From Smithella sp. (GTDB lineage Bacteria; Desulfobacterota; Syntrophia; Syntrophales; Smithellaceae), in contig JAAZHX010000240.1 of NCBI GenBank assembly GCA_012510495.1, positions 1 through 51,589 on the forward strand: DNA of 51,589 nt, in the 5' to 3' direction. This document shows positions 44,174 through 51,589 of this stretch, one piece after another. Below the pieces are notes generated by a model that was not told where the DNA came from, did no database searches, and was given only the letters and a program-made list of their open reading frames with translations. A program made the position numbers and the translations under genes. Every line of letters starts with the position of its first letter. Within the stretch, counting starts at the first letter, position 1.

Positions 44174-46485
44174 GAGCCGTCTCCTTTCTCAGGATCAGAC
44201 CTGCCGGCCAGCGCCTCAAGCACCCGCTCCCGGCTCAGAGGAGACCTGGTCAGCCGAATGCCGCACGCATCGTGAAGGGCGTTGGCAATGGCGGGCAAGG
44301 GCCCGTTGGTTCCGACTTCGCCCACCCCTTTCATGCCGTAAGGGCCGGAAGGCTCCCAGGCCTCCACGATGCCCGAATCAATGTCCGGCACGTCCTGCGC
44401 GCCGGGGATGTGATACGTGGTAAAATCCGGCGTCAGAATTTTTCCCCGCCGGGAGACGACTTCTTCAAAAAGCGCGTAGCCGATGCCCTGGGCGACGGCG
44501 CCCTGCACCTGCTGCGTGAACGTCTGCGGATTGAGCACGCGTCCCGCTTCCGTCGCGGCGGCATAGGCAACAACTTCCACGGCGCCGGTGAGTTCATCCA
44601 CTTCAATGGCGGCCAGGTGCGCCGCGTGAGAAAAGAGCAGATGAGGAAAGCCGATCGCAAATTCTTTTCCGGTATCCAGCCGGTCGCGGGCCACGGGCAT
44701 GAGAAACTGGCTGATGCAGATCCGGTCCTCCGCCGTCATCCGGCGCGCGATCATCTCCAGCGTGATTTCCTTTCCCGTCTGCAAATCGCGGACGCGCCCC
44801 GGCAGGAGTTCCAGGTGCTCCAGCGTGTCGGCCAAAAGGCCCAGCGACGCCCGGCTGAGAATCTTGCCCCGCAAGGCTTCGGCGGCTTTGATGAGCGCGT
44901 TGCCATATGTGTAAGTCGTCCGGCTGGCCGACGCCGACCCCGAAGGCAGCGTCCGGTCCGTATCGGGCTGGACCAGTTCGATGCGGGAGCTTTCCTGACA
45001 GAGAATCTGTCCGGCAATCTGGACAAACGCGGTGGCGTTGCCCTGCCCCATGTCGGTCACGCCGTTGTAAACGCGGATGCGGCCTTCGTCCGTCAATTCG
45101 ATTTTGGCGATGGCGGAATCGGGAAGCCCCCGTCCGTAGCCCATCGCGTTGAAGGCGCAGCAGACGCCCACGCCGCGCTTTTTGAAAGGCCCGGCCTCCT
45201 GCTTCCAGCGTTTCCGGCCTCGCCAGAGCGGATGTTGCGCCAGCGCGCCCAGGCAGTCGGCAATGCCGGTGGACTGTGTGATCGTCACGCCCGAGGTATT
45301 GCGGTCGCCGCGGATCAGCGCGTTTTTCCTGCGCAGCGCCAGCGGGTCCATCTTCAGTTTCGCCGCCAGAATGTCCATCAGGGACTCTATCGCAAAGGTC
45401 GCCTGCGCGACGCCGAATCCCCGCATGGCGCCGCCGATGGCGTTGTTGGTGTAAAGACACCAGCCTTCGACAAGCGTATTCGGAATGCGGTAGGGCCCTC
45501 CGGCATGCTCCATGCCCAGCGCCATGACTTCTCCGCCCAGATGCGCGTAAGCTCCCGTGTCGTAATAAAGCCGGCAGGAAAGCGCCTGAAGGGTGCCGTC
45601 GGCGCCGGCGCCCAGCCGGCAGTGCATGCGCGCGGCGTGGCGTTTGTAGCCCGCCTCCAGGTTTTCTTCGCGGTTCCACCACATCTTGACGCGCTTTCCC
45701 TGCGCGTGCATCGCCGCCAGAGCCAGAAAGCACTGAACTGTCGCCCCGTCCTTGCCGCCGAACGCGCCGCCCAGATAGGGGCACACAATGCGCAGCCGGT
45801 CCATGTCCATTCCCAGCGCGTGACCGACTTCCCACCGGTCGCGAAAAGGCGCCTGTGTGGAGACGACCATCACGATGCGGCCGTCTTCCTCCTGCCAGGC
45901 CAGACCGTTTTCCGTCTCCAGAAAGGCGTGGGCCTGCATGGGCACGTGGAATGTTTCTTCCAGAACAATGTCGCAGCCGGAGAGTTTCTTTTCCGCGTCT
46001 CCCTTGCGGATCGTCGCCTGAAGCAGAATATTGCCGCCGGGATGTTCTTCGTGAATACGCAAGGCGGCGGAATCCAGAGCCTCATCAATGGTGAAAATCC
46101 CCGGCAGGGGATCGATGTCCACTTCAACGAGATCAATAGCTTTTTTCAAAGTTGATTGATCCCGGGCAATCACCAGCGCCACGGCGTCGCCTGAATAGCG
46201 GATTTTGTCGGCGGCCAGCACCGGCTGATCTTTGTGGACAATGCCCTGGCGATTGGTTCCGGGAACATCCCGGCCCGTCAGCACGGCCGTCACACCGTCG
46301 AGCTTTTGAGCCGCTTCGACATGGATTTTCCGGATTCTGCCGGAAGGAACACCCGCCCGTTTCACGCCGGCCCAAAGCAGGTCTTCGCCGTAATAATCCA
46401 CGGCGTACTTTTCAGTTCCTGCCACTTTGGCCGCGGCGTCGGGCCGCGCGAACGATTTGCCTATTTCCGGGATTTGAATACTCAA
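44170..46485 (-). CDS. Molybdenum hydroxylase, molybdopterin-binding large subunit
   Basis: 771 residues of the xanthine dehydrogenase/aldehyde oxidase family. Features: RPDAAAKVAGTEKYAVDYYG at the start, CPYLGGAFGGKDGATVQCFL, NNAIGGAMRGFGVAQATFAI (molybdopterin contacts), and the catalytic Glu in YGMKGVGEVGTNG near the C terminus. The substrate is open: a purine, nicotinate or aldehyde is possible. The predicted start is TTG, as no ATG or GTG fits in frame; GGAAAGG lies 12 bases before it. The divergent XdhC-like and MocA-like genes serve its maturation. Confidence 0.88.
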   Translation of the reverse strand: MSIQIPEIGKSFARPDAAAKVAGTEKYAVDYYGEDLLWAGVKRAGVPSGRIRKIHVEAAQKLDGVTAVLTGRDVPGTNRQGIVHKDQPVLAADKIRYSGDAVALVIARDQSTLKKAIDLVEVDIDPLPGIFTIDEALDSAALRIHEEHPGGNILLQATIRKGDAEKKLSGCDIVLEETFHVPMQAHAFLETENGLAWQEEDGRIVMVVSTQAPFRDRWEVGHALGMDMDRLRIVCPYLGGAFGGKDGATVQCFLALAAMHAQGKRVKMWWNREENLEAGYKRHAARMHCRLGAGADGTLQALSCRLYYDTGAYAHLGGEVMALGMEHAGGPYRIPNTLVEGWCLYTNNAIGGAMRGFGVAQATFAIESLMDILAAKLKMDPLALRRKNALIRGDRNTSGVTITQSTGIADCLGALAQHPLWRGRKRWKQEAGPFKKRGVGVCCAFNAMGYGRGLPDSAIAKIELTDEGRIRVYNGVTDMGQGNATAFVQIAGQILCQESSRIELVQPDTDRTLPSGSASASRTTYTYGNALIKAAEALRGKILSRASLGLLADTLEHLELLPGRVRDLQTGKEITLEMIARRMTAEDRICISQFLMPVARDRLDTGKEFAIGFPHLLFSHAAHLAAIEVDELTGAVEVVAYAAATEAGRVLNPQTFTQQVQGAVAQGIGYALFEEVVSRRGKILTPDFTTYHIPGAQDVPDIDSGIVEAWEPSGPYGMKGVGEVGTNGPLPAIANALHDACGIRLTRSPLSRERVLEALAGRSDPEKGDGS

Positions 46486-46585
46486 GGCGGCGACAGCCTT
46501 TCCATCAACACGTTCATGACTTCAGTTAAGCTTTATGCTATAGCTTTCACCGCTGGATATTTATCACAGGATCAGCGGGGTTTCA

Positions 46586-47641
46586 ATGGAGAAAGAATTC
46601 TTCCGTCAAATCACCGAAAGCGTGTTGCGCGGCGAGCCGGTAGTGGTGGCAACCGTTCTTTCGCGCTCCGGATCGGCGCCCCGGGAAGCGGGAGCGGCTC
46701 TGGCCGTTCTGGAAAACGGCGCTCTGCTGGGAACGGTGGGCGGCGGCCCGCTGGAGGCGCGGGTGATAGCGACCGCCGCCGATGTCGCGGCTGCAAAGCG
46801 GCCCGTGCTGCTGAAAATCTTTCTGACGGATGATCAAAGCGTTTTGGGAGGATTGATCTGCGGCGGACAAATGGAGGTCCTGATCGATGTCTGGGACGGC
46901 GTCAACGCCCAGGTCCGGCGGATTTGCGAGAACGCCTGGCTTGCCGTTTTATCAGGAAAACACGCCTGGATCGTCCGGTCGATCGCGCCGGATCAAGACC
47001 ACGACTCCTTTGTAAAGACCGGCCTGGGTCTGATGACTGCGGGGGATTTCGACGAAGGCTCTCTCGATCCGGCAGGACTTGACCCGGGAAGTTTCAGAAA
47101 GGCCTGTCTTCCCCGTGACGCAACGATAGTCGCCGCGGGAAGCGTCCGTTATCAGATTCAACCGGTTCCGGCGTCCGGCCGCGTGATCATCGCCGGCGCG
47201 GGCCATGTCGGACGGGAGTTGGCGGACCTGTGCGCGCTTATGGGCTGGGACACGGTCGTCATTGACGATCGCCCGGGGCTTGCCCATGCCGGGCGCTTTC
47301 CCGCCGCAAGGATCGTAACTGCGCAAACGGCGTTTGAAAACTGTTTTGCCGGCCTGAACGTGGCAAACGACGACCGGATTGTCATCGTGACCAAAGGGCA
47401 CGAGCACGACCGGTCGGTGCTGTTCCAGGCCCTGTCAAGCGGCGCGGGCTATATCGGAATGATCGGCAGCCGCAGAAAACGGGACGCCATCTATGAAAGC
47501 TTAATCCATGATGGCGTCAGCCGGGGGGCCCTGGCGGCTGTCCACTGCCCGATCGGCCTGTCCATCGGCGCTCAAACACCCGCGGAAATTGCCGTCAGCA
47601 TCGTTGCGGAACTGATCGCCGTCAAGGGTCGTCCCAAGTGA
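46586..47641 (+). CDS. XdhC/CoxI-family molybdenum-cofactor insertion factor
   Basis: 351 residues. ATVLSRSGSAPREAGAALAV, GTVGGGPLEARVIATA and GGLICGGQMEVLID form the XdhC N-terminal domain. A Rossmann domain follows, with VIIAGAGHVGRELADLCALM and IGMIGSRRKRDAIYESLIHD, then CPIGLSIGAQTPAEIAVSIV. XdhC proteins carry Mo-cofactor in its sulfurated form into XDH-type enzymes. The gene is divergent from the hydroxylase operon with a 100-base promoter gap, and six bases before the MocA-like gene. Confidence 0.88.
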   Translation: MEKEFFRQITESVLRGEPVVVATVLSRSGSAPREAGAALAVLENGALLGTVGGGPLEARVIATAADVAAAKRPVLLKIFLTDDQSVLGGLICGGQMEVLIDVWDGVNAQVRRICENAWLAVLSGKHAWIVRSIAPDQDHDSFVKTGLGLMTAGDFDEGSLDPAGLDPGSFRKACLPRDATIVAAGSVRYQIQPVPASGRVIIAGAGHVGRELADLCALMGWDTVVIDDRPGLAHAGRFPAARIVTAQTAFENCFAGLNVANDDRIVIVTKGHEHDRSVLFQALSSGAGYIGMIGSRRKRDAIYESLIHDGVSRGALAAVHCPIGLSIGAQTPAEIAVSIVAELIAVKGRPK

Positions 47642-47647
47642 ATTGCC

Positions 47648-48256
47648 ATGACTGAAGACAGGGTTTTTGCACTCCTTCTGGCCGCCGGCCAATCCCGCCG
47701 GATGGGCGCCTTCAAACCGCTTTTGCCTTTCGGCGGGCGGACGGTTCTGGAAACGCTCATTTTCACCTACCGGAAGGCGGGCGTATCCGATCTGCTGGTT
47801 GTGCTGGGTCACCGGGCCGCCGAGGTCCGGCCCGTCTTGAACAAACTGGGTGTCGCCTCTGTTTTCAACGAGCATTACCCGCGGGGGATGTTTTCGTCGA
47901 TTCAATGCGGCGTTCGGAATCTGCCGCCGTCATGCGGCGCTTTTTTTCTGCAGCCGGCAGACATGCCCGGGCTTCAGCCCGAAACCATCAGGCTCCTTGT
48001 GGCCGCCCGAGGGGAAAAAGATGCCCTGGTTTTGCATCCCTGCCATGAGGGTCGGCGCGGGCATCCGCCGCTTGTCTCAACGTCGCTTATTCCGGCGGTC
48101 CTCGCCTTTGACGAACCGGGGGGCATGCGGACGCTTTTGTCTCGTTATCAGCAAAAAAATCTGAATATTGAGTGCGGCGATCCCGGTATTTTGTCGGACC
48201 TGGACAACAGAGAAGATTATGAGGCAATGTTGCGTCAAAAAGGGAAAATTGATTGA
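47648..48256 (+). CDS. MocA-like molybdenum cofactor cytidylyltransferase
   Basis: 202 residues of the MobA-like NTP transferase fold: ALLLAAGQSRRMGAFKPLLP (nucleotide loop), QPADMPGLQPETIRLL (metal Asp), and HPCHEGRRGHPPLVS. MocA adds CMP to molybdopterin-Mo for XDH-type enzymes, while MobA adds GMP for the DMSO-reductase family. Together with XdhC next door and the hydroxylase opposite, MocA is the better reading, but sequence alone cannot fix the nucleotide. Confidence 0.83.
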   Translation: MTEDRVFALLLAAGQSRRMGAFKPLLPFGGRTVLETLIFTYRKAGVSDLLVVLGHRAAEVRPVLNKLGVASVFNEHYPRGMFSSIQCGVRNLPPSCGAFFLQPADMPGLQPETIRLLVAARGEKDALVLHPCHEGRRGHPPLVSTSLIPAVLAFDEPGGMRTLLSRYQQKNLNIECGDPGILSDLDNREDYEAMLRQKGKID

Positions 48257-48313
48257 CATCCGGCGTCAAAACGATAAAATCGGCGGCGAATTGACTTGAA
48301 AGGTTACCCCCGT

Positions 48314-49636
48314 ATGATTCCATATCAGGACGAGCGCCTGTCCCTGAAAATTACCGCCTTGATGAATTATCTTCCCGCCGTTCTGCAATGCGTGGAAACC
48401 TCCGCCGCTGCCTTCGGTCTGGGCAGAGACGAGTCGCTTAAACTGCGGCTGGCCGCGGAAGAAATTTTTTCCTACCTTTGCAGCCGCGTTTGCCGGGGGG
48501 CTCCTTTGGAAATGATTTGCCGGGGCTGCCTTTCCCATGCGAGGGTTGAGTTTCATTTTTCCGTATCCTCGCTGGACATGGGCGCTTTGAATATCACGAC
48601 CGCGGTTCCAGTTGAGAACATTGAGCAGGCGGAGGAGGTCGGCCTGGAAGTGGGGCTGGTGATTGCCTCCCGCATCATTGACCGTCTTCATCTCCAGACA
48701 GACGCCCAAAATCATGTCGTATTGTCCATTGAACAGGACAAATTTTATCCGGCGCTGCCCGCTTCTGTAAAAACGTTTGATATCCGCGGCGCCCTGACGG
48801 TGGAAACGCCGGATTTGGGAGGAATTCAGCGTTTTGCCTTGCAGATGGGCTCCTGCGCGAAAGATCCGCTGCGCCCGGCTTTTTTCAATTATCCGGGCAA
48901 GACGGCCGATATGGTGACGGCGGAACATTGTCTGGCGCTGATTGCCCGGAATACATCCGGCAATATCGCGGGCGGCATTCTCTACAGGCCCCTGACGGAA
49001 AAAATCTTTGAAATTTTCAGCCCCTGTATTTTTTCTCCCCGGCGCGAAGAAGAAATCTCGTCTCTGCTTTTTGAAGAATGCCTTTTGAAAACGGCCAAAA
49101 CAAAAGCGGTAGGGCTGGTCAGCTTGACGGGGCTGCCCGCCTTTCTCCAGCCGCAATTCGAGACGCTGGGGGAGCTGACCTACCATCGGGTAAACGACGC
49201 GCCTATCATAAGCCCTGCTTTCTGCCGTCTGCTCCATGAAGACCCGGGCTTTCAGGTCTGGGCGCACCCCGCTCTGAAAGGTTATCTGGAAAAAGAATAC
49301 AGCCGCCTCTTTCTTGCCCGCGACATCCAGCCGGCGCGCGAGCTGGGCGACGCCAGGGCGGGGCAGTCCATCTTTGGGACCGAAATGCGCCGGGAAAGAG
49401 CGGAGGCGCTGCTCCGTCCGCTTTGGCCGGGCAATGATTTTTCCGACAATCTCAACCGGCATCTGGCGCTTTGCCGGAAAGAATCCTCAATCAACATCTT
49501 TTTTACTCTGGATCTGGGAGTTTACTGGCACGCTTTTCTGGCGCCTGTTCTGATCTCCGCCGGATTTACCCCCAAAGTGATCATTCCCTTTGCCGGCCAG
49601 GCCGACCTGGTCATTTTCCAATATGACAAATTTTAA
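48314..49636 (+). CDS. Protein with degenerate anti-sigma-kinase-like ATPase domain
   Basis: 440 residues from ATG 48314 (GAAAGG upstream). The first 145 residues follow the outline of the RsbW-type HATPase_c_2 fold: RLSLKITALMNYLPAVLQCV, ESLKLRLAAEEIFSYLCSRV, and an end like GLVIASRIIDRLHL then NHVVLSIEQ. In active members the helix reads like DEACTNV with a key Asn and a later GLGL loop; here SYL and VGLVI replace them, so ATP binding is doubtful. The remaining 290 residues are not recognised; a GNAT-like part is conceivable. The gene overlaps the aminotransferase gene by 14 bases, which implies a shared role. Confidence 0.55.
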   Translation: MIPYQDERLSLKITALMNYLPAVLQCVETSAAAFGLGRDESLKLRLAAEEIFSYLCSRVCRGAPLEMICRGCLSHARVEFHFSVSSLDMGALNITTAVPVENIEQAEEVGLEVGLVIASRIIDRLHLQTDAQNHVVLSIEQDKFYPALPASVKTFDIRGALTVETPDLGGIQRFALQMGSCAKDPLRPAFFNYPGKTADMVTAEHCLALIARNTSGNIAGGILYRPLTEKIFEIFSPCIFSPRREEEISSLLFEECLLKTAKTKAVGLVSLTGLPAFLQPQFETLGELTYHRVNDAPIISPAFCRLLHEDPGFQVWAHPALKGYLEKEYSRLFLARDIQPARELGDARAGQSIFGTEMRRERAEALLRPLWPGNDFSDNLNRHLALCRKESSINIFFTLDLGVYWHAFLAPVLISAGFTPKVIIPFAGQADLVIFQYDKF

Positions 49637-50735
49637 TCTTAATCGTCTGGTTCCGGCTTATGTCCGGGAATTCGAGCCTTACATTCCCAGCAAGCCGGAC
49701 GAAGAGTTGAAAAAACTTTACGGCTGCCGGAATCTCTACCGTTTGAACAATAATGAAAACCCGCTGGGACCGCCTCCCGGCGCGCAGGAGGTGATCCGCG
49801 CCTTTTCTCCGCCACGCGGGGCTGTTTATCCCAGCGGCGATTCCTACTATCTGCGCGAGGCAATCGGCCGCCTCCACGGCATTGACCCGGAGCAGGTGGT
49901 TGTGGGCAACGGCGCCAACGAAGTCATCGCCTTTGTGGTCAAAGCCTTCTGCCAGCCCGGCGACAACATCATCACGGCGGACAAAACGTTTGCCGTTTAT
50001 GAATGGGTGGCCACCTTCTCCGGCATTGAAGCCCGCCTCGTTCCACTAAAACAGGAGCGCTTCGATGATCAGGCCATGCTGGCGCGCGTCGATGAAAACA
50101 CCAAAGCACTTTTTATCTGCAACCCGAACAATCCCAGCGGAACCTATTGGGACAAAGAAACGCTTCTGCGTTTTCTTGACTCTTTGGACGGAAAGCAAAT
50201 CGTGGTGGTTGACGAGGCCTATTTCGAGTTTGTGGAAAATGACGACTATCCCGACGGCATTACCCTGATTAAAGATTACCCCAATCTGATTGTCTTCCGC
50301 ACCTTTTCCAAAATGTACGGCATTGCCGGGTTGCGCATCGGCTATCTGGCGGCCGATGCGGCCGTGGCCGACATGATCCGCCGGACCTGCGTGGTTTATT
50401 CCGTCAACGGCATCGCGCAGGAAGCGGCGCTGGCCTGCCTGAATGACAACACGGGACATATTGCCGGAACAAGAGCGCTTGTCCGCGAAAGCCGCGATTA
50501 TTTGCGCAGGGAACTGACGCGGCTGAAGCTGCCGGTGATTGCGGGCGAAGGCAATTATCTCGTTGTGAAGCTGCCCGGAAGCGACACGCTGGCCTACCGC
50601 AAGCTCATGCGCGAAGGGGTGATGATTCGTCCCATGACGGGGTTTCGCTATCCCAACCACATCCGCGTCACTCTTTCCAGGATGGAGGCAATGGAAGCTT
50701 TTGTCGCCGCGCTGAAAAAAATACTGAACATGTAG
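49623..50735 (+). CDS. hisC: HisC-type PLP-dependent aminotransferase
   Basis: 370 residues from ATG 49623, inside the end of the previous gene. YRLNNNENPLGPPPGAQEVI, VVGNGANEVIAFVVKAFCQP, FICNPNNPSGTYWDKETLLR, VVVDEAYFEFVE and the PLP-lysine motif FRTFSKMYGIAGLRIGYLAA are those of histidinol-phosphate aminotransferase. No other his gene is nearby and the neighbours are unusual, so it may act on another amino acid or in a special product pathway. Function as HisC is likely but not proven by context. Confidence 0.82.
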   Translation: MTNFNLNRLVPAYVREFEPYIPSKPDEELKKLYGCRNLYRLNNNENPLGPPPGAQEVIRAFSPPRGAVYPSGDSYYLREAIGRLHGIDPEQVVVGNGANEVIAFVVKAFCQPGDNIITADKTFAVYEWVATFSGIEARLVPLKQERFDDQAMLARVDENTKALFICNPNNPSGTYWDKETLLRFLDSLDGKQIVVVDEAYFEFVENDDYPDGITLIKDYPNLIVFRTFSKMYGIAGLRIGYLAADAAVADMIRRTCVVYSVNGIAQEAALACLNDNTGHIAGTRALVRESRDYLRRELTRLKLPVIAGEGNYLVVKLPGSDTLAYRKLMREGVMIRPMTGFRYPNHIRVTLSRMEAMEAFVAALKKILNM

Positions 50736-50743
50736 AGTGGTTT

Positions 50744-51589
50744 ATGACCGACGCTGCGGAGAAAAAAAGCCTGTTCACTTTTGAATTTCTGGCGCTTTGT
50801 CTGGTTATTGTTACGGCGTTTGCCAACGTCAGCGTTTTTTACAGTTTTTATTATTATCTGGGCGCCATAGACGTTCCGGTTGTCTGGCGCGGCTTTCTGG
50901 TCGGGCTGGAGCCGATGGCCGCTTTTGGCTTGCGCCTGCTTATTCTGCCCTGGCTGCACGTACGCAATTCATACGCTATTTCCTTGTTTTCATTGATATT
51001 ATTAATAGCAGTCTCCTGTGGTTATCTCTGTGTTACCAGCGTGTCCGGACTGATTGTTTTGCGTATTGCCCACGGGGTTGTTTTTGTTTTACTGACCTCC
51101 GCGGTCATATCGCTTCTCGTGAACTTTATTCCGCCGCGGCAAAGCGGCCGGGGTTTCAGCGCGCTGGCCGTCGCCGCCATGATTCCTTACGCCGTCGTTC
51201 CGCCTCTGACCGAAACGATTTTGCCTTTCGTGCGCAACGCGGCCGACATTTATGCCGGCGTTTCCATTTTTTCGCTGGCCGGTATTGTCCTGATGCTGGT
51301 CGTGCGCAGGCGCATCCATTCCGCAATCGGCCGAATGGATAAGACCCTGATGCAACGCCTGAGCCTCGTGGAAATCCGCGACAACTTCCGGCAAAAGCCG
51401 GTGGTTTTGTTGCTGGCGGCCATCCTTTTTGTTTACATGGCTCATGCCACCGTCTTTTATTTTATCAAAAACCTCACCTGCCAGACAGGGGTCGGCAACG
51501 CGGGAATTTATTTCAGTGTTGCCATGGCGGCGATGATCGCCGTGCGCCTTTTCGGGTCTTTTGTCTTTGACCGGTTTGACAAATTAAAA
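50744..51589 (+). CDS. MFS transporter, N-terminal part (cut by window end)
   Basis: 282 codons are open to the last base of the window. The start ATG is eight bases after hisC and follows AGAGTGGTTT. At least seven hydrophobic spans are visible, for example FEFLALCLVIVTAFANVSVF, SYAISLFSLILLIAVSCGYL and IVLRIAHGVVFVLLTSAVIS. The MFS loop pattern between spans 2 and 3 is weak, while RIAHGVVFVLL and FIPPRQSGRGFS match the span 4/5 region of sugar/drug MFS carriers. It probably moves a compound linked to the two preceding genes; the substrate is unknown. Confidence 0.75.
   Translation, partial: MTDAAEKKSLFTFEFLALCLVIVTAFANVSVFYSFYYYLGAIDVPVVWRGFLVGLEPMAAFGLRLLILPWLHVRNSYAISLFSLILLIAVSCGYLCVTSVSGLIVLRIAHGVVFVLLTSAVISLLVNFIPPRQSGRGFSALAVAAMIPYAVVPPLTETILPFVRNAADIYAGVSIFSLAGIVLMLVVRRRIHSAIGRMDKTLMQRLSLVEIRDNFRQKPVVLLLAAILFVYMAHATVFYFIKNLTCQTGVGNAGIYFSVAMAAMIAVRLFGSFVFDRFDKLK

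Overview
The window looks like chromosomal DNA from a GC-rich anaerobic bacterium, most likely a Desulfobacterota lineage near Syntrophales. This placement is inferred from gene content: acyl-CoA and acetyl-CoA enzymes, a ferredoxin-nitroreductase, a molybdenum hydroxylase and a sigma54-dependent two-component system. No rRNA or tRNA gene is present to confirm it. Most of the window is dense housekeeping and metabolic sequence. The first 4.6 kb is more accessory in character.

Region 1 (1-4.6 kb): a PIN-domain toxin fragment, an outer-membrane beta-barrel gene, a BrnT/BrnA toxin-antitoxin pair, a decayed small gene with an internal TGA, and a 34-residue lysine-rich protein. All lie between two blocks of related repeats that are partly inverted. 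Region 2 (4.6-8.8 kb): a metallo-beta-lactamase/beta-CASP nuclease, a HicB/HicA pair and a large acyl-CoA dehydrogenase. Region 3 (9.3-17.9 kb): a soluble PAS histidine kinase and LuxR-type regulator, an ADP-forming acyl-CoA synthetase fused to a GNAT acetyltransferase, AMP-forming acetyl-CoA synthetase, and a ferredoxin-nitroreductase. The same DNA dyad sits before the fusion gene and before acs, which suggests one acetate/acetyl-CoA regulon.

Region 4 (18-22.5 kb): a MrfA/MrfB-type DNA-repair helicase-exonuclease pair and a pRiA4b ORF-3-like protein. Region 5 (22.6-26.5 kb): a ZraS/ZraR-like two-component system divergent from a ZraP/Spy-like periplasmic protein that has a near-consensus sigma54 promoter. 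Region 6 (26.5-32 kb): a complete leuACDB operon preceded by a leucine-rich leader ORF and an attenuator-like terminator, followed by a stand-alone methionine-synthase activation-domain protein. Region 7 (32-37.5 kb): a membrane CmpB-like/HD-domain fusion, a DUF368 (PopT-type) lipid-carrier transporter, a DUF523-DUF1722 protein, HtpX, Rnk and a bioB relic.

Region 8 (37.6-42.6 kb): a MacAB-like efflux operon (adaptor, ATPase, two FtsX permeases) interrupted by a REP-associated tyrosine transposase with its REP palindromes. Region 9 (42.8-48.3 kb): a three-subunit molybdenum hydroxylase divergent from its XdhC and MocA-type maturation genes. Region 10 (48.3 kb to the end): an overlapping set of a degenerate ATPase-like protein, a HisC-type aminotransferase and a truncated MFS transporter.

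The points most worth a second look are the shared acs/ACD-GNAT operator, the leucine attenuator, the CmpB-HD fusion, the RAYT/REP insertion, the two gene relics and the architecture of the repeat blocks. No CRISPR array, prophage or complete insertion sequence other than the RAYT was seen.
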